Assembly (NCBI RefSeq): GCF_040545875.1
Contig: NZ_JBEPMR010000006.1
Reading direction: 5' to 3' (one strand)
Origin: Faecalicatena_A orotica
GTDB taxonomy: Bacteria > Bacillota > Clostridia > Lachnospirales > Lachnospiraceae
DNA: 64,000 bases
The notes below the pieces were generated by a model, which was not told where the DNA came from, ran no database searches, and worked only from the letters and a program-made list of their open reading frames with translations. Each line of letters opens with the position of its first letter. Position 1 is the stretch's first letter. Below, piece after piece: positions 32,497 through 39,929 of this stretch. A program made the translations under genes and the position numbers.

Positions 32497-33353
32497 ATGA
32501 TAACCCCCTTTATATAAAATAACATGATATCTTCGATAGAAGCCCGCTCGATGACCAGATCCTGAAAATGCCTGAGCAGCTCCTGTTTGTGGTGGACCAG
32601 AACTTTTACAGAATATTCTTCTTTTATGTATGCACAGTAGTCATCCGGTGAGAGTGCTTCAAAGAAGTCGTTTCTGCACTGGAGGACTCCGTAATTATTT
32701 TCTATATCCTCTTTAGATTTGATAAACTGAATATTCCCTTCATGCATAAAAATGATATAATCCGCAATCTTATCAAGGTCACTTGTAATGTGGGTGGATA
32801 GGAGGACAGAGTGGTTTTCATCCAGGACAAATTCCTGGAGAAGCTGCAGTATATCATCCCGCATGACCGGGTCAAGTCCTGAAGTTGCCTCATCCAGTAT
32901 GAGGAATTCTGCATTGTGGGAAAGAGCAACCGCAAAATTCAGTTTTACATTCATTCCTTTTGACAGCTCTTTCACTTTTTTCTTCTGAGGCAGCTTGAAT
33001 TTTTCTAGGTACTGGAAGAAAAGCCTGCTGTCCCAGCTGGAGTATATTTTTTTCATGATAGTATCGATATCTTTGCAGTAAAGGTGGGGAATCTGGTTCA
33101 GTTCATCCAGAACGACGCCGACACGCTGCTTGATTTTTTTCTCGTCTTCTCTGTAATCCATGTCCAGAATCCGGATGTCTCCACTGTCCGGTGTGATGAT
33201 ATTCAGCATCGCAGAAATGGCGGTTGTCTTGCCGGCGCCGTTTTCGCCGATCAGGCCGCAGATGGAGCCTCGTGGGACCTGAAAAGAAACATCGTCTAGC
33301 GTGAAGTCCTTATAAGTCTTTGTCAGATGGCTGACGGTTAGTGTGTTTTCCAT
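32493..33353 (-). CDS. ABC transporter ATP-binding protein
   Basis: A 286-residue single ABC cassette. Walker A GENGAGKTTAI, the signature region LSKGMNVKLNFAVALSH, Walker B AEFLILDEATSGLDPV and the switch histidine in LLSTHITSDLDKI are all present. The signature LSKGM is a known variant of LSGGQ in this subfamily (YtrB/CcmA-like). A C-terminal regulatory tail of about 80 residues follows. It lies 3 nt from the GntR gene, and overlaps the permease. It likely powers an export or lipid-flipping complex with the 217-residue permease. Confidence 0.92.
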   Translation of the reverse strand: MENTLTVSHLTKTYKDFTLDDVSFQVPRGSICGLIGENGAGKTTAISAMLNIITPDSGDIRILDMDYREDEKKIKQRVGVVLDELNQIPHLYCKDIDTIMKKIYSSWDSRLFFQYLEKFKLPQKKKVKELSKGMNVKLNFAVALSHNAEFLILDEATSGLDPVMRDDILQLLQEFVLDENHSVLLSTHITSDLDKIADYIIFMHEGNIQFIKSKEDIENNYGVLQCRNDFFEALSPDDYCAYIKEEYSVKVLVHHKQELLRHFQDLVIERASIEDIMLFYIKGVII

Positions 33354-33356
33354 GTG

Positions 33357-33731
33357 TTAGACCTCCTTGTAAAGCAGTGTTAGAATTTGAACGAGCTCTG
33401 AAAGGGAAATGCCGCTGCGCCGGGCAATATCAGCAGCTTCCTGTAGCTTTTCCTCGGCATTGCGCAGTTCTTCTTCCCGTATAAAATCTTTGTTCTGCGC
33501 CGCAACAAATGTGCCTTTGCCGGCGATAGTTTCTATAAATCCGTCGCGCTGCAAATCTTCATAGGCATGCTGTGCCGTGATTACGCTGATATGAAGGCTT
33601 TTGGCGAGGCTTCGCATGGAAGGGAGCGCATCGCCGGTCTTCAGTTCATTGCTCATGATCATGCCTTTGATCTGCGTGGTGATCTGTTCGTAGATTGGTT
33701 TGCTGCTGCTATTGCTTAATATAATTTCCAA
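33357..33731 (-). CDS. GntR family regulator (YtrA subfamily)
   Basis: A 124-residue repressor. The winged helix occupies about residues 10-78 (PIYEQITTQIKGMIMSNELK, LPSMRSLAKSLHISVITAQH, YEDLQRDGFIETIAGKGTFV), and the short C-terminal helical tail defines the YtrA group. It is first gene of the minus-strand ABC cassette. A strong palindrome overlapping its own promoter (33850-33878) is the probable autoregulatory operator. Confidence 0.9.
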   Translation of the reverse strand: MEIILSNSSSKPIYEQITTQIKGMIMSNELKTGDALPSMRSLAKSLHISVITAQHAYEDLQRDGFIETIAGKGTFVAAQNKDFIREEELRNAEEKLQEAADIARRSGISLSELVQILTLLYKEV

Positions 33732-33777
33732 AATATCACCGCCTTTTGCCTTACGAATATTTTCATATCAATCCCCC

Positions 33778-33811
33778 GTTACTGTTCACAGAAACACCTG
33801 TATTCAATAAC
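33778..33811. mobile_element. Palindromic miniature element, short form, degraded (copy 4)
   Basis: A 34-bp imperfect palindrome from GTTACTGTTCACAG to CTGTATTCAATAAC (10 of 14 pairs). It has the same length as the copy at 54434. The flanks AATCCCCC and AAGCTACC match at only 5 of 8, consistent with an old copy. Confidence 0.42.
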
Positions 33812-33849
33812 AAGCTACCTGTATTTTTATGGGTGTACTTACTGTATAT

Positions 33850-33878
33850 ATACTGTACTTGTTTGATAAGTACAGTAT
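33850..33878. promoter_or_regulatory. Probable GntR (YtrA-type) operator
   Basis: ATACTGTACTT (33850-33860) and AAGTACAGTAT (33868-33878) form a perfect 11-bp inverted repeat with a 7-bp centre. It overlaps the -10 box of the minus-strand promoter, ideal for autorepression. A further TACTGTATATA half-site lies just to the left. Confidence 0.75.
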
Positions 33879-33901
33879 AACAGAAATTAAGTAAATGTCA
33901 A
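33874..33901 (-). promoter_or_regulatory. Promoter of the GntR-ABC cassette
   Basis: On the minus strand TTGACA (33901-33896) and TATACT (33879-33874) with a 16-bp spacer. The operator palindrome covers its -10 box. Confidence 0.65.
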
Positions 33902-33903
33902 GA

Positions 33904-33933
33904 TGAATAGTTTTAAAAAAGCAAGATATACTA
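33904..33933 (+). promoter_or_regulatory. Sigma-G-type promoter of spoVAD
   Basis: TGAATA (33904-33909) and TATACTA (33927-33933) with a 17-bp spacer, closely matching the sigma-G consensus. It starts 2 bp from the outward-facing promoter of the GntR cassette. Confidence 0.68.
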
Positions 33934-33976
33934 AGCATTAAAAGTCTGAAATAATATTATGAAATGAGGGAAAGAT

Positions 33977-34987
33977 ATGAATCAGGTAATAGGCAGCCAG
34001 AGTATCGGTTTTGGAGAATCTCCCTATCTTATCAGCAGCGGTTCTGTAGTAGGCAGCAAAGAATCAGAAGGTCCGCTCGCGAAACTATTCGATATGGCGA
34101 ATCATGATGATCTTTTCGGGGCAAAGACCTGGGAAGAGGCGGAGAGTAACATGCAGAAAGAAGCATGCGTTCTGGCGCTTGGAAAGGCACACGTACCACC
34201 GGAAAAGGTCCGGTACCTTTTTGGGGGTGACCTGCTACGCCAGGGAATCGCCACTTCTATGGGGGTGGAGGCTCTGCAGATTCCGATGTTCGGCCTGTAT
34301 GGGGCGTGCTCCACTTCGGGGGAGGCACTGGCACTCAGCGCAATGAGTGTGGCGGCAGGTTATGGGGACTATATGCTGGCAGTAACCTCCAGCCATTTCG
34401 GCAGCGCTGAAAAAGAATTCCGCTTTCCACTCGGATATGCGAACCAGCGGCCGCTGTCTGCACACTGGACCGTGACAGGTAGCGGGGCATTCCTTGTAGG
34501 GACAGAAAAAAGCCATATCAGGATCAGCGGCGTGACCGTAGGTAAAATAGTGGATTACGGGCTGAAAGATTCCCAGAATATGGGGGCATGCATGGCACCC
34601 GCCGCAGCCGACACCATCATACAGAACTTCAAAGACTTCGGCCGCACGGCAGAGGACTATAACCGCATAGTAACCGGCGATCTCGGATACGTAGGGCAGG
34701 ACATCCTCTTTGACCTGATGCAGGGAAAAGGCTACGATATCAGAACAAAACATATAGACTGCGGAATGACCATATACGACCAGAAAGAGCAGGACACCCA
34801 CGCCGGGGGCAGCGGATGCGGATGCGCTGCCGTCACACTGGCCGCCTATATCCTGCCCAAAATCAAAAAAGGCGAGTGGAAACGCATCTTATTCGTGCCC
34901 ACAGGCGCACTCATGTCGACCGTAAGCTTCAACGAAGGCGCAAGCGTGCCGGGGATCGCACACGCAATCGTGTTAGAACACTGCTGA
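33977..34987 (+). CDS. spoVAD: Stage V sporulation protein AD
   Basis: Thiolase-like soluble SpoVA protein, 336 residues, that binds dipicolinic acid and is essential for its uptake. It begins MNQVIGSQSIGFGESPYLIS and shows AKTWEEAESNMQKEA, FGLYGACSTSGEALALSAM (position of the thiolase-fold cysteine), SSHFGSAEKEFRFPLGYANQ and TGDLGYVGQDILFDL. The C-terminal GGSGCGCAAVTLAAYILPK is also typical. Start follows GAGGGAAAG. It is followed by spoVAE after a short inserted stretch with direct repeats. The expected spoVAC partner is on the other side of an ABC cassette. Confidence 0.95.
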   Translation: MNQVIGSQSIGFGESPYLISSGSVVGSKESEGPLAKLFDMANHDDLFGAKTWEEAESNMQKEACVLALGKAHVPPEKVRYLFGGDLLRQGIATSMGVEALQIPMFGLYGACSTSGEALALSAMSVAAGYGDYMLAVTSSHFGSAEKEFRFPLGYANQRPLSAHWTVTGSGAFLVGTEKSHIRISGVTVGKIVDYGLKDSQNMGACMAPAAADTIIQNFKDFGRTAEDYNRIVTGDLGYVGQDILFDLMQGKGYDIRTKHIDCGMTIYDQKEQDTHAGGSGCGCAAVTLAAYILPKIKKGEWKRILFVPTGALMSTVSFNEGASVPGIAHAIVLEHC

Positions 34988-34994
34988 TAAACAG

Positions 34995-35033
34995 CAAAAA
35001 GGTACACCACTAAAGTCAAAAAGGTACACCACT
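34995..35033. repeat. 17-bp direct repeat between spoVAD and spoVAE
   Basis: CAAAAAGGTACACCACT occurs at 34995-35011 and again at 35017-35033 (22-bp period). Double repeats like this are typical of transposase-binding sites at insertion sequence ends, so this may be an IS remnant. A small hairpin GGACGTA / TACGTCC (35046-35076) follows. Confidence 0.6.
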
Positions 35034-35091
35034 TACGTTAATTAGGGACGTAGTAAACCTGAGAAATATTACGTCCTCAAAGGAGGGTTTT

Positions 35092-35448
35092 ATGGACTAT
35101 TTGAATGCATTCTGGATAGGAGGTCTTATCTGTGCTGCCGTGCAGATTCTCTTAGACCGTACGAAGCTGATGCCGGGGAGGATTATGGTTCTTCTTGTCT
35201 GTACTGGCGCGGTGCTGGGTTTTTGTAATATTTATGAGCCGTTTCAAAAGTTTGCTGGTGCGGGGGCGAGTGTGCCTCTGCTCGGTTTTGGAAATGTGTT
35301 ATGGCAGGGCGTAAAAGAAGCTGTTGACGCCAACGGATTCCTGGGGATTTTTATGGGGGGATTTACGGCGAGTGCGGTCGGGATTTCGGCAGCGCTGATA
35401 TTTGGTTATCTTGCATCTTTCATTTTTGAGCCCAGGATGAAAAAATAA
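35092..35448 (+). CDS. spoVAE: Stage V sporulation protein AE
   Basis: A 118-residue membrane protein of the SpoVA channel (SpoVAEb type), structurally similar to SpoVAC. It has four hydrophobic helices: FWIGGLICAAVQILLD, IMVLLVCTGAVLGFCNIYEP, GAGASVPLLGFGNVLWQGVKE and FLGIFMGGFTASAVGISAALI. The GAGASVPLLGFGN segment matches the GAGALVPITGFAN segment of SpoVAC. Start follows AAAGGAGG. It is the second gene behind the spoVAD sigma-G-type promoter. Confidence 0.93.
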   Translation: MDYLNAFWIGGLICAAVQILLDRTKLMPGRIMVLLVCTGAVLGFCNIYEPFQKFAGAGASVPLLGFGNVLWQGVKEAVDANGFLGIFMGGFTASAVGISAALIFGYLASFIFEPRMKK

Positions 35449-35652
35449 AAAGGAAAAGTGGATTACTTGGCTGTTCAGGACAGGGGATGTGGATAATTTC
35501 GTTGTTCTGAACAGTTTCCTGTGTATAGAATAAGTAAAATATGAGCAAAAATTATGTTGTTTTTTGTAAATGTAAATGTTATCGTAATAGTACGGGATTT
35601 TTATCCTGAAAGCAGAGAGTAAGCTCTTTCCTGATGGAGTGAGAGCGGGCAG

Positions 35653-35698
35653 CAGGTATGGGAGGCGGCAGATTACCTAAGAAGCCTCGGGATACCTG
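35653..35698 (+). other. Hairpin-rich leader before the Na/Pi symporter gene
   Basis: CAGGTAT (35653-35659) pairs with ATACCTG (35692-35698), and GAGGC (35662-35666) with GCCTC (35684-35688), a two-step stem ending 30 nt before the start codon. An upstream AGAGAGTAAGCTCTTT stretch could form another hairpin. The shape suggests a structured 5-prime UTR, but I match it to no riboswitch class I know. Confidence 0.45.
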
Positions 35699-35727
35699 AA
35701 TCAGCTGTATATTATAGGAGGAGGCGT

Positions 35728-37368
35728 ATGAATTACGTAAGCATTATTATCCCTTTTGTCGGGGGTCTTGGTATGTTCATATACGGCATGCAGATCATGG
35801 CCCAGGGGCTGGAGAATGCGGCCGGCAGCAAGATGAAGACATTATTGGAGGCACTGACGAAGAATAAGTTTTTTGGTGTTCTGCTCGGTGCTTTTATTAC
35901 GGCAGTTATCCAGAGTTCTTCCGCGACAACGGTCATGGTGGTTGGTTTTGTTAATGCGGGGATTATGAACCTGACTCAGGCGATGGGCGTTATCATGGGG
36001 GCCAATATAGGTACAACGGTTACCGGATGGCTCGTTTCCAGTGTGGAGTGGGCGAAGTTCTTAAGCCCGGGTAATCTTGCCCCGATCGCGATTATGCTCG
36101 GTGTGATTGTCATGCTGACAGGGACAAGGCGTTCTACAAAAGACGTTTCCAGCATTATCATTGGGTTCGGTCTTTTGTTTGTAGGTATCACGACTATGTC
36201 ATCAGCGGTATCACCGCTTCAGGATTCAGAAGGATTCCGCAATATTTTTGTAACCCTGGGACATAATCCGTTCCTTGGCATCATAGCCGGAGCCGTGGTT
36301 ACAGCGGTTATCCAGAGTTCTTCAGCCTCGGTAGGTATCCTGCAGAGTCTTGCCGCGGCGGGACTGGTTCCGTTCAATGCGGCAGTGTACATCATTATGG
36401 GACAGAATATCGGTACCTGTGTGACCGCGATCATGTCCAGTATTGGGGCGAAGAAGACTGCAAAGACAGCTGCAGTTATGCACCTTTTATTTAACATTAT
36501 CGGTACCGTCCTGTTTAGTATTGTGGCAATCGTATTTTTCAAGGTCATCTATCCAAATGCGGGCGGCGGAGTTATCACACAGACAGAGATCAGTACGGTG
36601 CATACGATCTTCAACATTGGAACAACAGTTCTTCTCTTCCCGGTATCTGACCTGATCATCAAACTGGCCAAGAAGCTGGAGAAGGAAGATGAAAGAGAAG
36701 TGGATGAAAGCAAAGTACTTCTGGACGACAGAATGCTGGAAACCCCTGGTATCGCACTGCAGTCAACGGTCAGTGAAGTAGTCCGCATGGGTAATATCGT
36801 AAGGGCTACCCTTGATAAATCTAAGAGAGTCATGTTTACGAAAGACTATCAGGAGATTCTTGATATCAAAGAAGAAGAAAGCACTGTTGACAGACTGTGC
36901 AGCGGTATTACAGATTATGTGATCAAGATCAGTTCACTGTCTATCAACGAAAAGGAGCATCAGCATGTGGCAAGCCTCCTGCAGATTATCTCGGACATAG
37001 AGCGTATCAGTGATTACTGTGAAAATATTTCCGAGTTTGCGGAGACACTCCAGATCAGAAAGGCGGAATTTTCAGAGACGGGAACTGCCGAGATGCGGGA
37101 AATGATCGATGTCTGTACAGACAGCTACATCTATGCAATAGAAGCATTCGCAGAGAATAGTAAAGAAAAGGCAATGAAAGTTATTGAGAAGGAGAGCCAG
37201 GCAGATGATCTGGAAATCAGACTTCGTGCAGAACACATGAAGAGGCTGGCAAGCAACCAGTGCAACACAGATGCCGGTATCGTATATCTTGATGCTCTGG
37301 TTTGTCTGGAGCGTATCTCTGACCATTCACGTAACATTGCAGAAGAAGTCCTGACTGTTGCAGTCTAA
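35728..37368 (+). CDS. Na/Pi cotransporter family protein with PhoU-like tail
   Basis: A 546-residue sodium:phosphate symporter. The membrane part contains the two inverted family repeats, AVIQSSSATTVMVVGFVNAG (about 56-75) and AVIQSSSASVGILQSLAAAG (about 191-210), with the QSSS substrate motif in each and about nine helices. After a charged linker (KKLEKEDEREVDES) a cytoplasmic PhoU-like helical domain follows (about 345-546; IISDIERISDYCENI and LDALVCLERISDHSRNIAE are the PhoU E/D motifs). It is followed by a terminator and lies 0.7 kb before the pst operon, so this segment is dedicated to phosphate. Start follows GGAGGAGG. Confidence 0.93.
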   Translation: MNYVSIIIPFVGGLGMFIYGMQIMAQGLENAAGSKMKTLLEALTKNKFFGVLLGAFITAVIQSSSATTVMVVGFVNAGIMNLTQAMGVIMGANIGTTVTGWLVSSVEWAKFLSPGNLAPIAIMLGVIVMLTGTRRSTKDVSSIIIGFGLLFVGITTMSSAVSPLQDSEGFRNIFVTLGHNPFLGIIAGAVVTAVIQSSSASVGILQSLAAAGLVPFNAAVYIIMGQNIGTCVTAIMSSIGAKKTAKTAAVMHLLFNIIGTVLFSIVAIVFFKVIYPNAGGGVITQTEISTVHTIFNIGTTVLLFPVSDLIIKLAKKLEKEDEREVDESKVLLDDRMLETPGIALQSTVSEVVRMGNIVRATLDKSKRVMFTKDYQEILDIKEEESTVDRLCSGITDYVIKISSLSINEKEHQHVASLLQIISDIERISDYCENISEFAETLQIRKAEFSETGTAEMREMIDVCTDSYIYAIEAFAENSKEKAMKVIEKESQADDLEIRLRAEHMKRLASNQCNTDAGIVYLDALVCLERISDHSRNIAEEVLTVAV

Positions 37369-37418
37369 GAAAATTGAAGATATCATACAAGATTTTCATT
37401 CATAACGGATGATAAAAT

Positions 37419-37458
37419 AAATCGCGTGAAAGCCGAATAAGCTTGATCGCGATTTTTT
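37419..37458 (+). terminator. Terminator after the Na/Pi symporter gene
   Basis: AAATCGCG and CGCGATTT with an inner AAGC/GCTT pairing, followed by TTTTTT. Confidence 0.82.
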
Positions 37459-37515
37459 GTTGTCTTGGAAGCAAAGTGTCAAGGCAAATATGAAAGAATA
37501 GGAGAGGTATAAGTT

Positions 37516-37938
37516 ATGAATTTTGAAGGAAAAAAATGTGTCATGGTGATTGATGAGGAACTGCCGCTGGGGATTATCACAAATACGGCTGCAATTATGG
37601 GGATTACCCTTGGGAAAATGATACCGGAGTATGTCGGCCCGGATGTGAAAGACCAGACGGGGCACGAGCATTTGGGGATCATTGCGCTGCCGGTTCCGAT
37701 ACTGAAAAGTACGGCAGATGGAATCAGGAAGATCAGAGAACGCCTCTTCGAACCCGAATTCGAAGAACTGACCGTTGTAGATTTTTCTGACGTGGCACAG
37801 AGCTGCAATGTGTACGATGAATTTATCGAAAAAATCGGGCAGGTACCGGAAGAAACGCTGAAATATTTCGGTGTGGCAATCTGCGGGGCCAAAAAGAAAG
37901 TGAACAAACTGACGGGAAGCATGCCGCTTTTACGGTAA
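37516..37938 (+). CDS. DUF2000-like protein
   Basis: A 140-residue soluble protein beginning MNFEGKKCVMVIDEELPLGI. The pattern VIDEELPLGIITNTAAIMGITLG, then GHEHLGIIALPVPIL, matches my recollection of DUF2000 proteins, whose fold is related to peptidyl-tRNA hydrolase II. No membrane span or signal peptide. It has its own start signal (AGGAGAGG) and is isolated by a terminator upstream and the Pho boxes downstream. Function unknown; the family assignment should be confirmed by a profile search. Confidence 0.62.
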   Translation: MNFEGKKCVMVIDEELPLGIITNTAAIMGITLGKMIPEYVGPDVKDQTGHEHLGIIALPVPILKSTADGIRKIRERLFEPEFEELTVVDFSDVAQSCNVYDEFIEKIGQVPEETLKYFGVAICGAKKKVNKLTGSMPLLR

Positions 37939-37958
37939 CGAAAAAGATATTCCGGTAT

Positions 37959-37998
37959 TTAACACAAATTTAACATTCCGCCAATTCTATATTTTACA
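37959..37998 (+). promoter_or_regulatory. Pho boxes upstream of pstS
   Basis: TTAACA at 37959-37964 and again at 37970-37975 are exactly 11 bp apart, and TTTTACA begins at 37992, two helical turns later. This TT(A/T)ACA-N5 direct repeat spacing is the PhoP-binding pattern of Firmicutes. It lies 100-140 bp before pstS and fits control by the PhoP/PhoR pair encoded at the end of the operon. Confidence 0.72.
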
Positions 37999-38096
37999 TT
38001 CCCCCTTTATGATTACAACTGTGAAGAAGATATTCAAAGAAAACAGGCAGGTATTTGACCTGCGTATCAATGTAGGGTAAAGGAGAAATGTAAATT

Positions 38097-39035
38097 ATGA
38101 AAATGAAAAAGTTAATAGCAGCGTTATCTATGGTCAGCATGCTTGCAGTCGCAGTGACTGGATGCGGCAGCAGCAAAGATACATCGGCAGATGCTTCTTC
38201 AGATGCAAATGCAGATACAAAGACAGAGCAAAGCGGTTCCGAATGGGACAGCTCCAATGATATCACAATCGTATCCCGTGAGGACGGATCAGGTACGAGA
38301 GGTGCTTTCATTGAGCTTTTCGGGATTGAGGAAAAGAACGGTGACGAAAAGATTGATATGACAACAGAGGAAGCACAGATTACAAATAGCACTTCTGTTA
38401 TGCTGACAACCGTTGCAGATAACGAGTATGCAATCGGCTATGTATCACTGGGTTCACTCGATGACAGTGTAAAAGCTGTTAAGATTGACGGCGCCGAGGC
38501 AACGGCTGAAAATGTTAAATCAGGTACATACAAAGTATCCAGACCGTTTAATATCGCGGTAAAGGAAGGTCTTGATAATGAGGTAGCTAAAGATTTTATT
38601 AACTTCATCATGAGTGAAGAAGGGCAGTCCGTTGTGGAAGAGAACCACTATATTGCAATTGATGATGTGAAGCCGTTTGAGGGAACATCTCCTTCCGGTA
38701 AAGCTGTAATCGGCGGCTCATCCTCTGTATCACCGGTAATGGAAAAACTGATCGAGGCATACAACAAGCTGAATCCAGGTGCTGAGCTTGAGCTCCAGAC
38801 AACAGATTCTACAACAGGAATGACATCTGCAGTTGACGGAAGCTACGACATCGGTATGGCGTCCAGAGAATTGAAAGACACAGAACTTTCAGAAGGATTA
38901 CAGGCAACTGTTATTGCAACAGACGGTATTGCCGTAATCATGAACAAGAACAGTTCTGTAGATAATCTGAGCAGCGAGCAGGTGAAATCCATCTATACAG
39001 GTGAAGCTCTTACATGGGATGAGGTAATCGAATAA
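38097..39035 (+). CDS. pstS: Phosphate-binding lipoprotein, apparently circularly permuted PstS
   Basis: Substrate-binding lipoprotein of 312 residues for the phosphate ABC importer. The signal peptide ends in a lipobox (AVTGC). The order of the mature domain is unusual. It begins with DITIVSREDGSGTRGAF, a phosphate-binding segment that in ordinary PstS lies in the middle. It runs to the usual C-terminal part (AKDFINFIMSEEGQSVVEE), and only then shows the usual N-terminal start (AVIGGSSSVSPVMEKLIEAY, YDIGMASRELKD, GIAVIMNKNSSVDNLS). It ends at IYTGEALTWDEVIE, the place where a normal PstS would enter the SREDGSGTR segment. All binding segments are present, so it should function. First gene of pstSCAB-phoU-phoP-phoR. 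Confidence 0.9.
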   Translation: MKMKKLIAALSMVSMLAVAVTGCGSSKDTSADASSDANADTKTEQSGSEWDSSNDITIVSREDGSGTRGAFIELFGIEEKNGDEKIDMTTEEAQITNSTSVMLTTVADNEYAIGYVSLGSLDDSVKAVKIDGAEATAENVKSGTYKVSRPFNIAVKEGLDNEVAKDFINFIMSEEGQSVVEENHYIAIDDVKPFEGTSPSGKAVIGGSSSVSPVMEKLIEAYNKLNPGAELELQTTDSTTGMTSAVDGSYDIGMASRELKDTELSEGLQATVIATDGIAVIMNKNSSVDNLSSEQVKSIYTGEALTWDEVIE

Positions 39036-39929
39036 ATGAAATCAAAAGCATGGAGTGAGAAATTCATGCAGGGAGTGTTCTTCATTGCCGCCTGTGCTTC
39101 GGTACTGGCGGTAGCTCTTATTTGCATATTTTTATTTGCAAATGGTATCCCTGCGATGAAGGAGATAGGTTTTTTGAAATTTATTTCGGGTGAGAAGTGG
39201 AGACCGAATAACGACATATACGGCGTACTCCCGATGATTGTGGGCAGCATATATGTGACCGCGGGAGCAATCATCATCGGTGTGCCAATCGGAATCCTGA
39301 CCTCTGTGTTCATGGCAATGTATTGTCCAAAAAGGATATACAAGCCATTGAAAGCAGCTACGGAGCTTCTGGCAGGTATCCCTTCTGTTGTATATGGATT
39401 CTTCGGGTTAGTAGTGCTCGTGCCCTGGGTCAGAGAACTGGGGATTACATTAAAGCAGCTGGGAATCACAAGGACAAGCGGAGACGGAAACAGTATGCTG
39501 ACCGCATCGATCCTTCTGGGAATGATGATTCTGCCTACTATAATCGGTGTAACGGAGTCGGCTATCCGCTCAGTTCCGCCACAATATTATGAGGGGGCCC
39601 TGGCACTTGGCGCAACACATGAGAGAAGTATTTTCCGGGTCATCATACCGGCCGCAAAGTCTGGCGTCATTGCAGGTATTGTTCTTGGGATCGGGCGCGC
39701 GATCGGCGAGACTATGGCAGTTATCATGGTAGCAGGAAATCAGGCAAGAATGCCGGCAGGAATTCTCAAAGGAATCCGTACACTGACTGCCAACATCGTT
39801 ATGGAGATGGGATATGCGACAGATCTGCACAGAGAAGCGCTGATTGCGACCGGTGTTGTCCTGTTTGTATTTATTCTGATCATCAACTTCAGTGTAGCCT
39901 TATTAAACAGGAGGACGGAACGTGAATAA
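39036..39929 (+). CDS. pstC: Phosphate ABC transporter permease PstC
   Basis: Membrane subunit of 297 residues with about six helices, starting directly after the pstS stop. It has PMIVGSIYVTAGAIIIGVPIG, the family block ELLAGIPSVVYGFFGLVVLVP, and the cytoplasmic EAA loop YYEGALALGATHERSIFRVIIPAAKSG. The C-terminal INFSVALLNRRTERE is typical. It overlaps pstA by 8 nt. It pairs with PstA to form the phosphate channel in the cytoplasmic membrane. Confidence 0.95.
   Translation: MKSKAWSEKFMQGVFFIAACASVLAVALICIFLFANGIPAMKEIGFLKFISGEKWRPNNDIYGVLPMIVGSIYVTAGAIIIGVPIGILTSVFMAMYCPKRIYKPLKAATELLAGIPSVVYGFFGLVVLVPWVRELGITLKQLGITRTSGDGNSMLTASILLGMMILPTIIGVTESAIRSVPPQYYEGALALGATHERSIFRVIIPAAKSGVIAGIVLGIGRAIGETMAVIMVAGNQARMPAGILKGIRTLTANIVMEMGYATDLHREALIATGVVLFVFILIINFSVALLNRRTERE

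Noticed and set aside
34999..35040. The 17-bp direct repeats as a regulator operator
   Set aside because: They lie between two genes of one operon, after a stop codon, with no promoter; an IS-end remnant is more economical.
35470..35520. GCTGTTCAGGAC...GTTCTGAACAGT as another palindromic element copy
   Set aside because: The inner ends resemble the family, but the terminal GTT/AAC bases and flanking 8-mers do not match.
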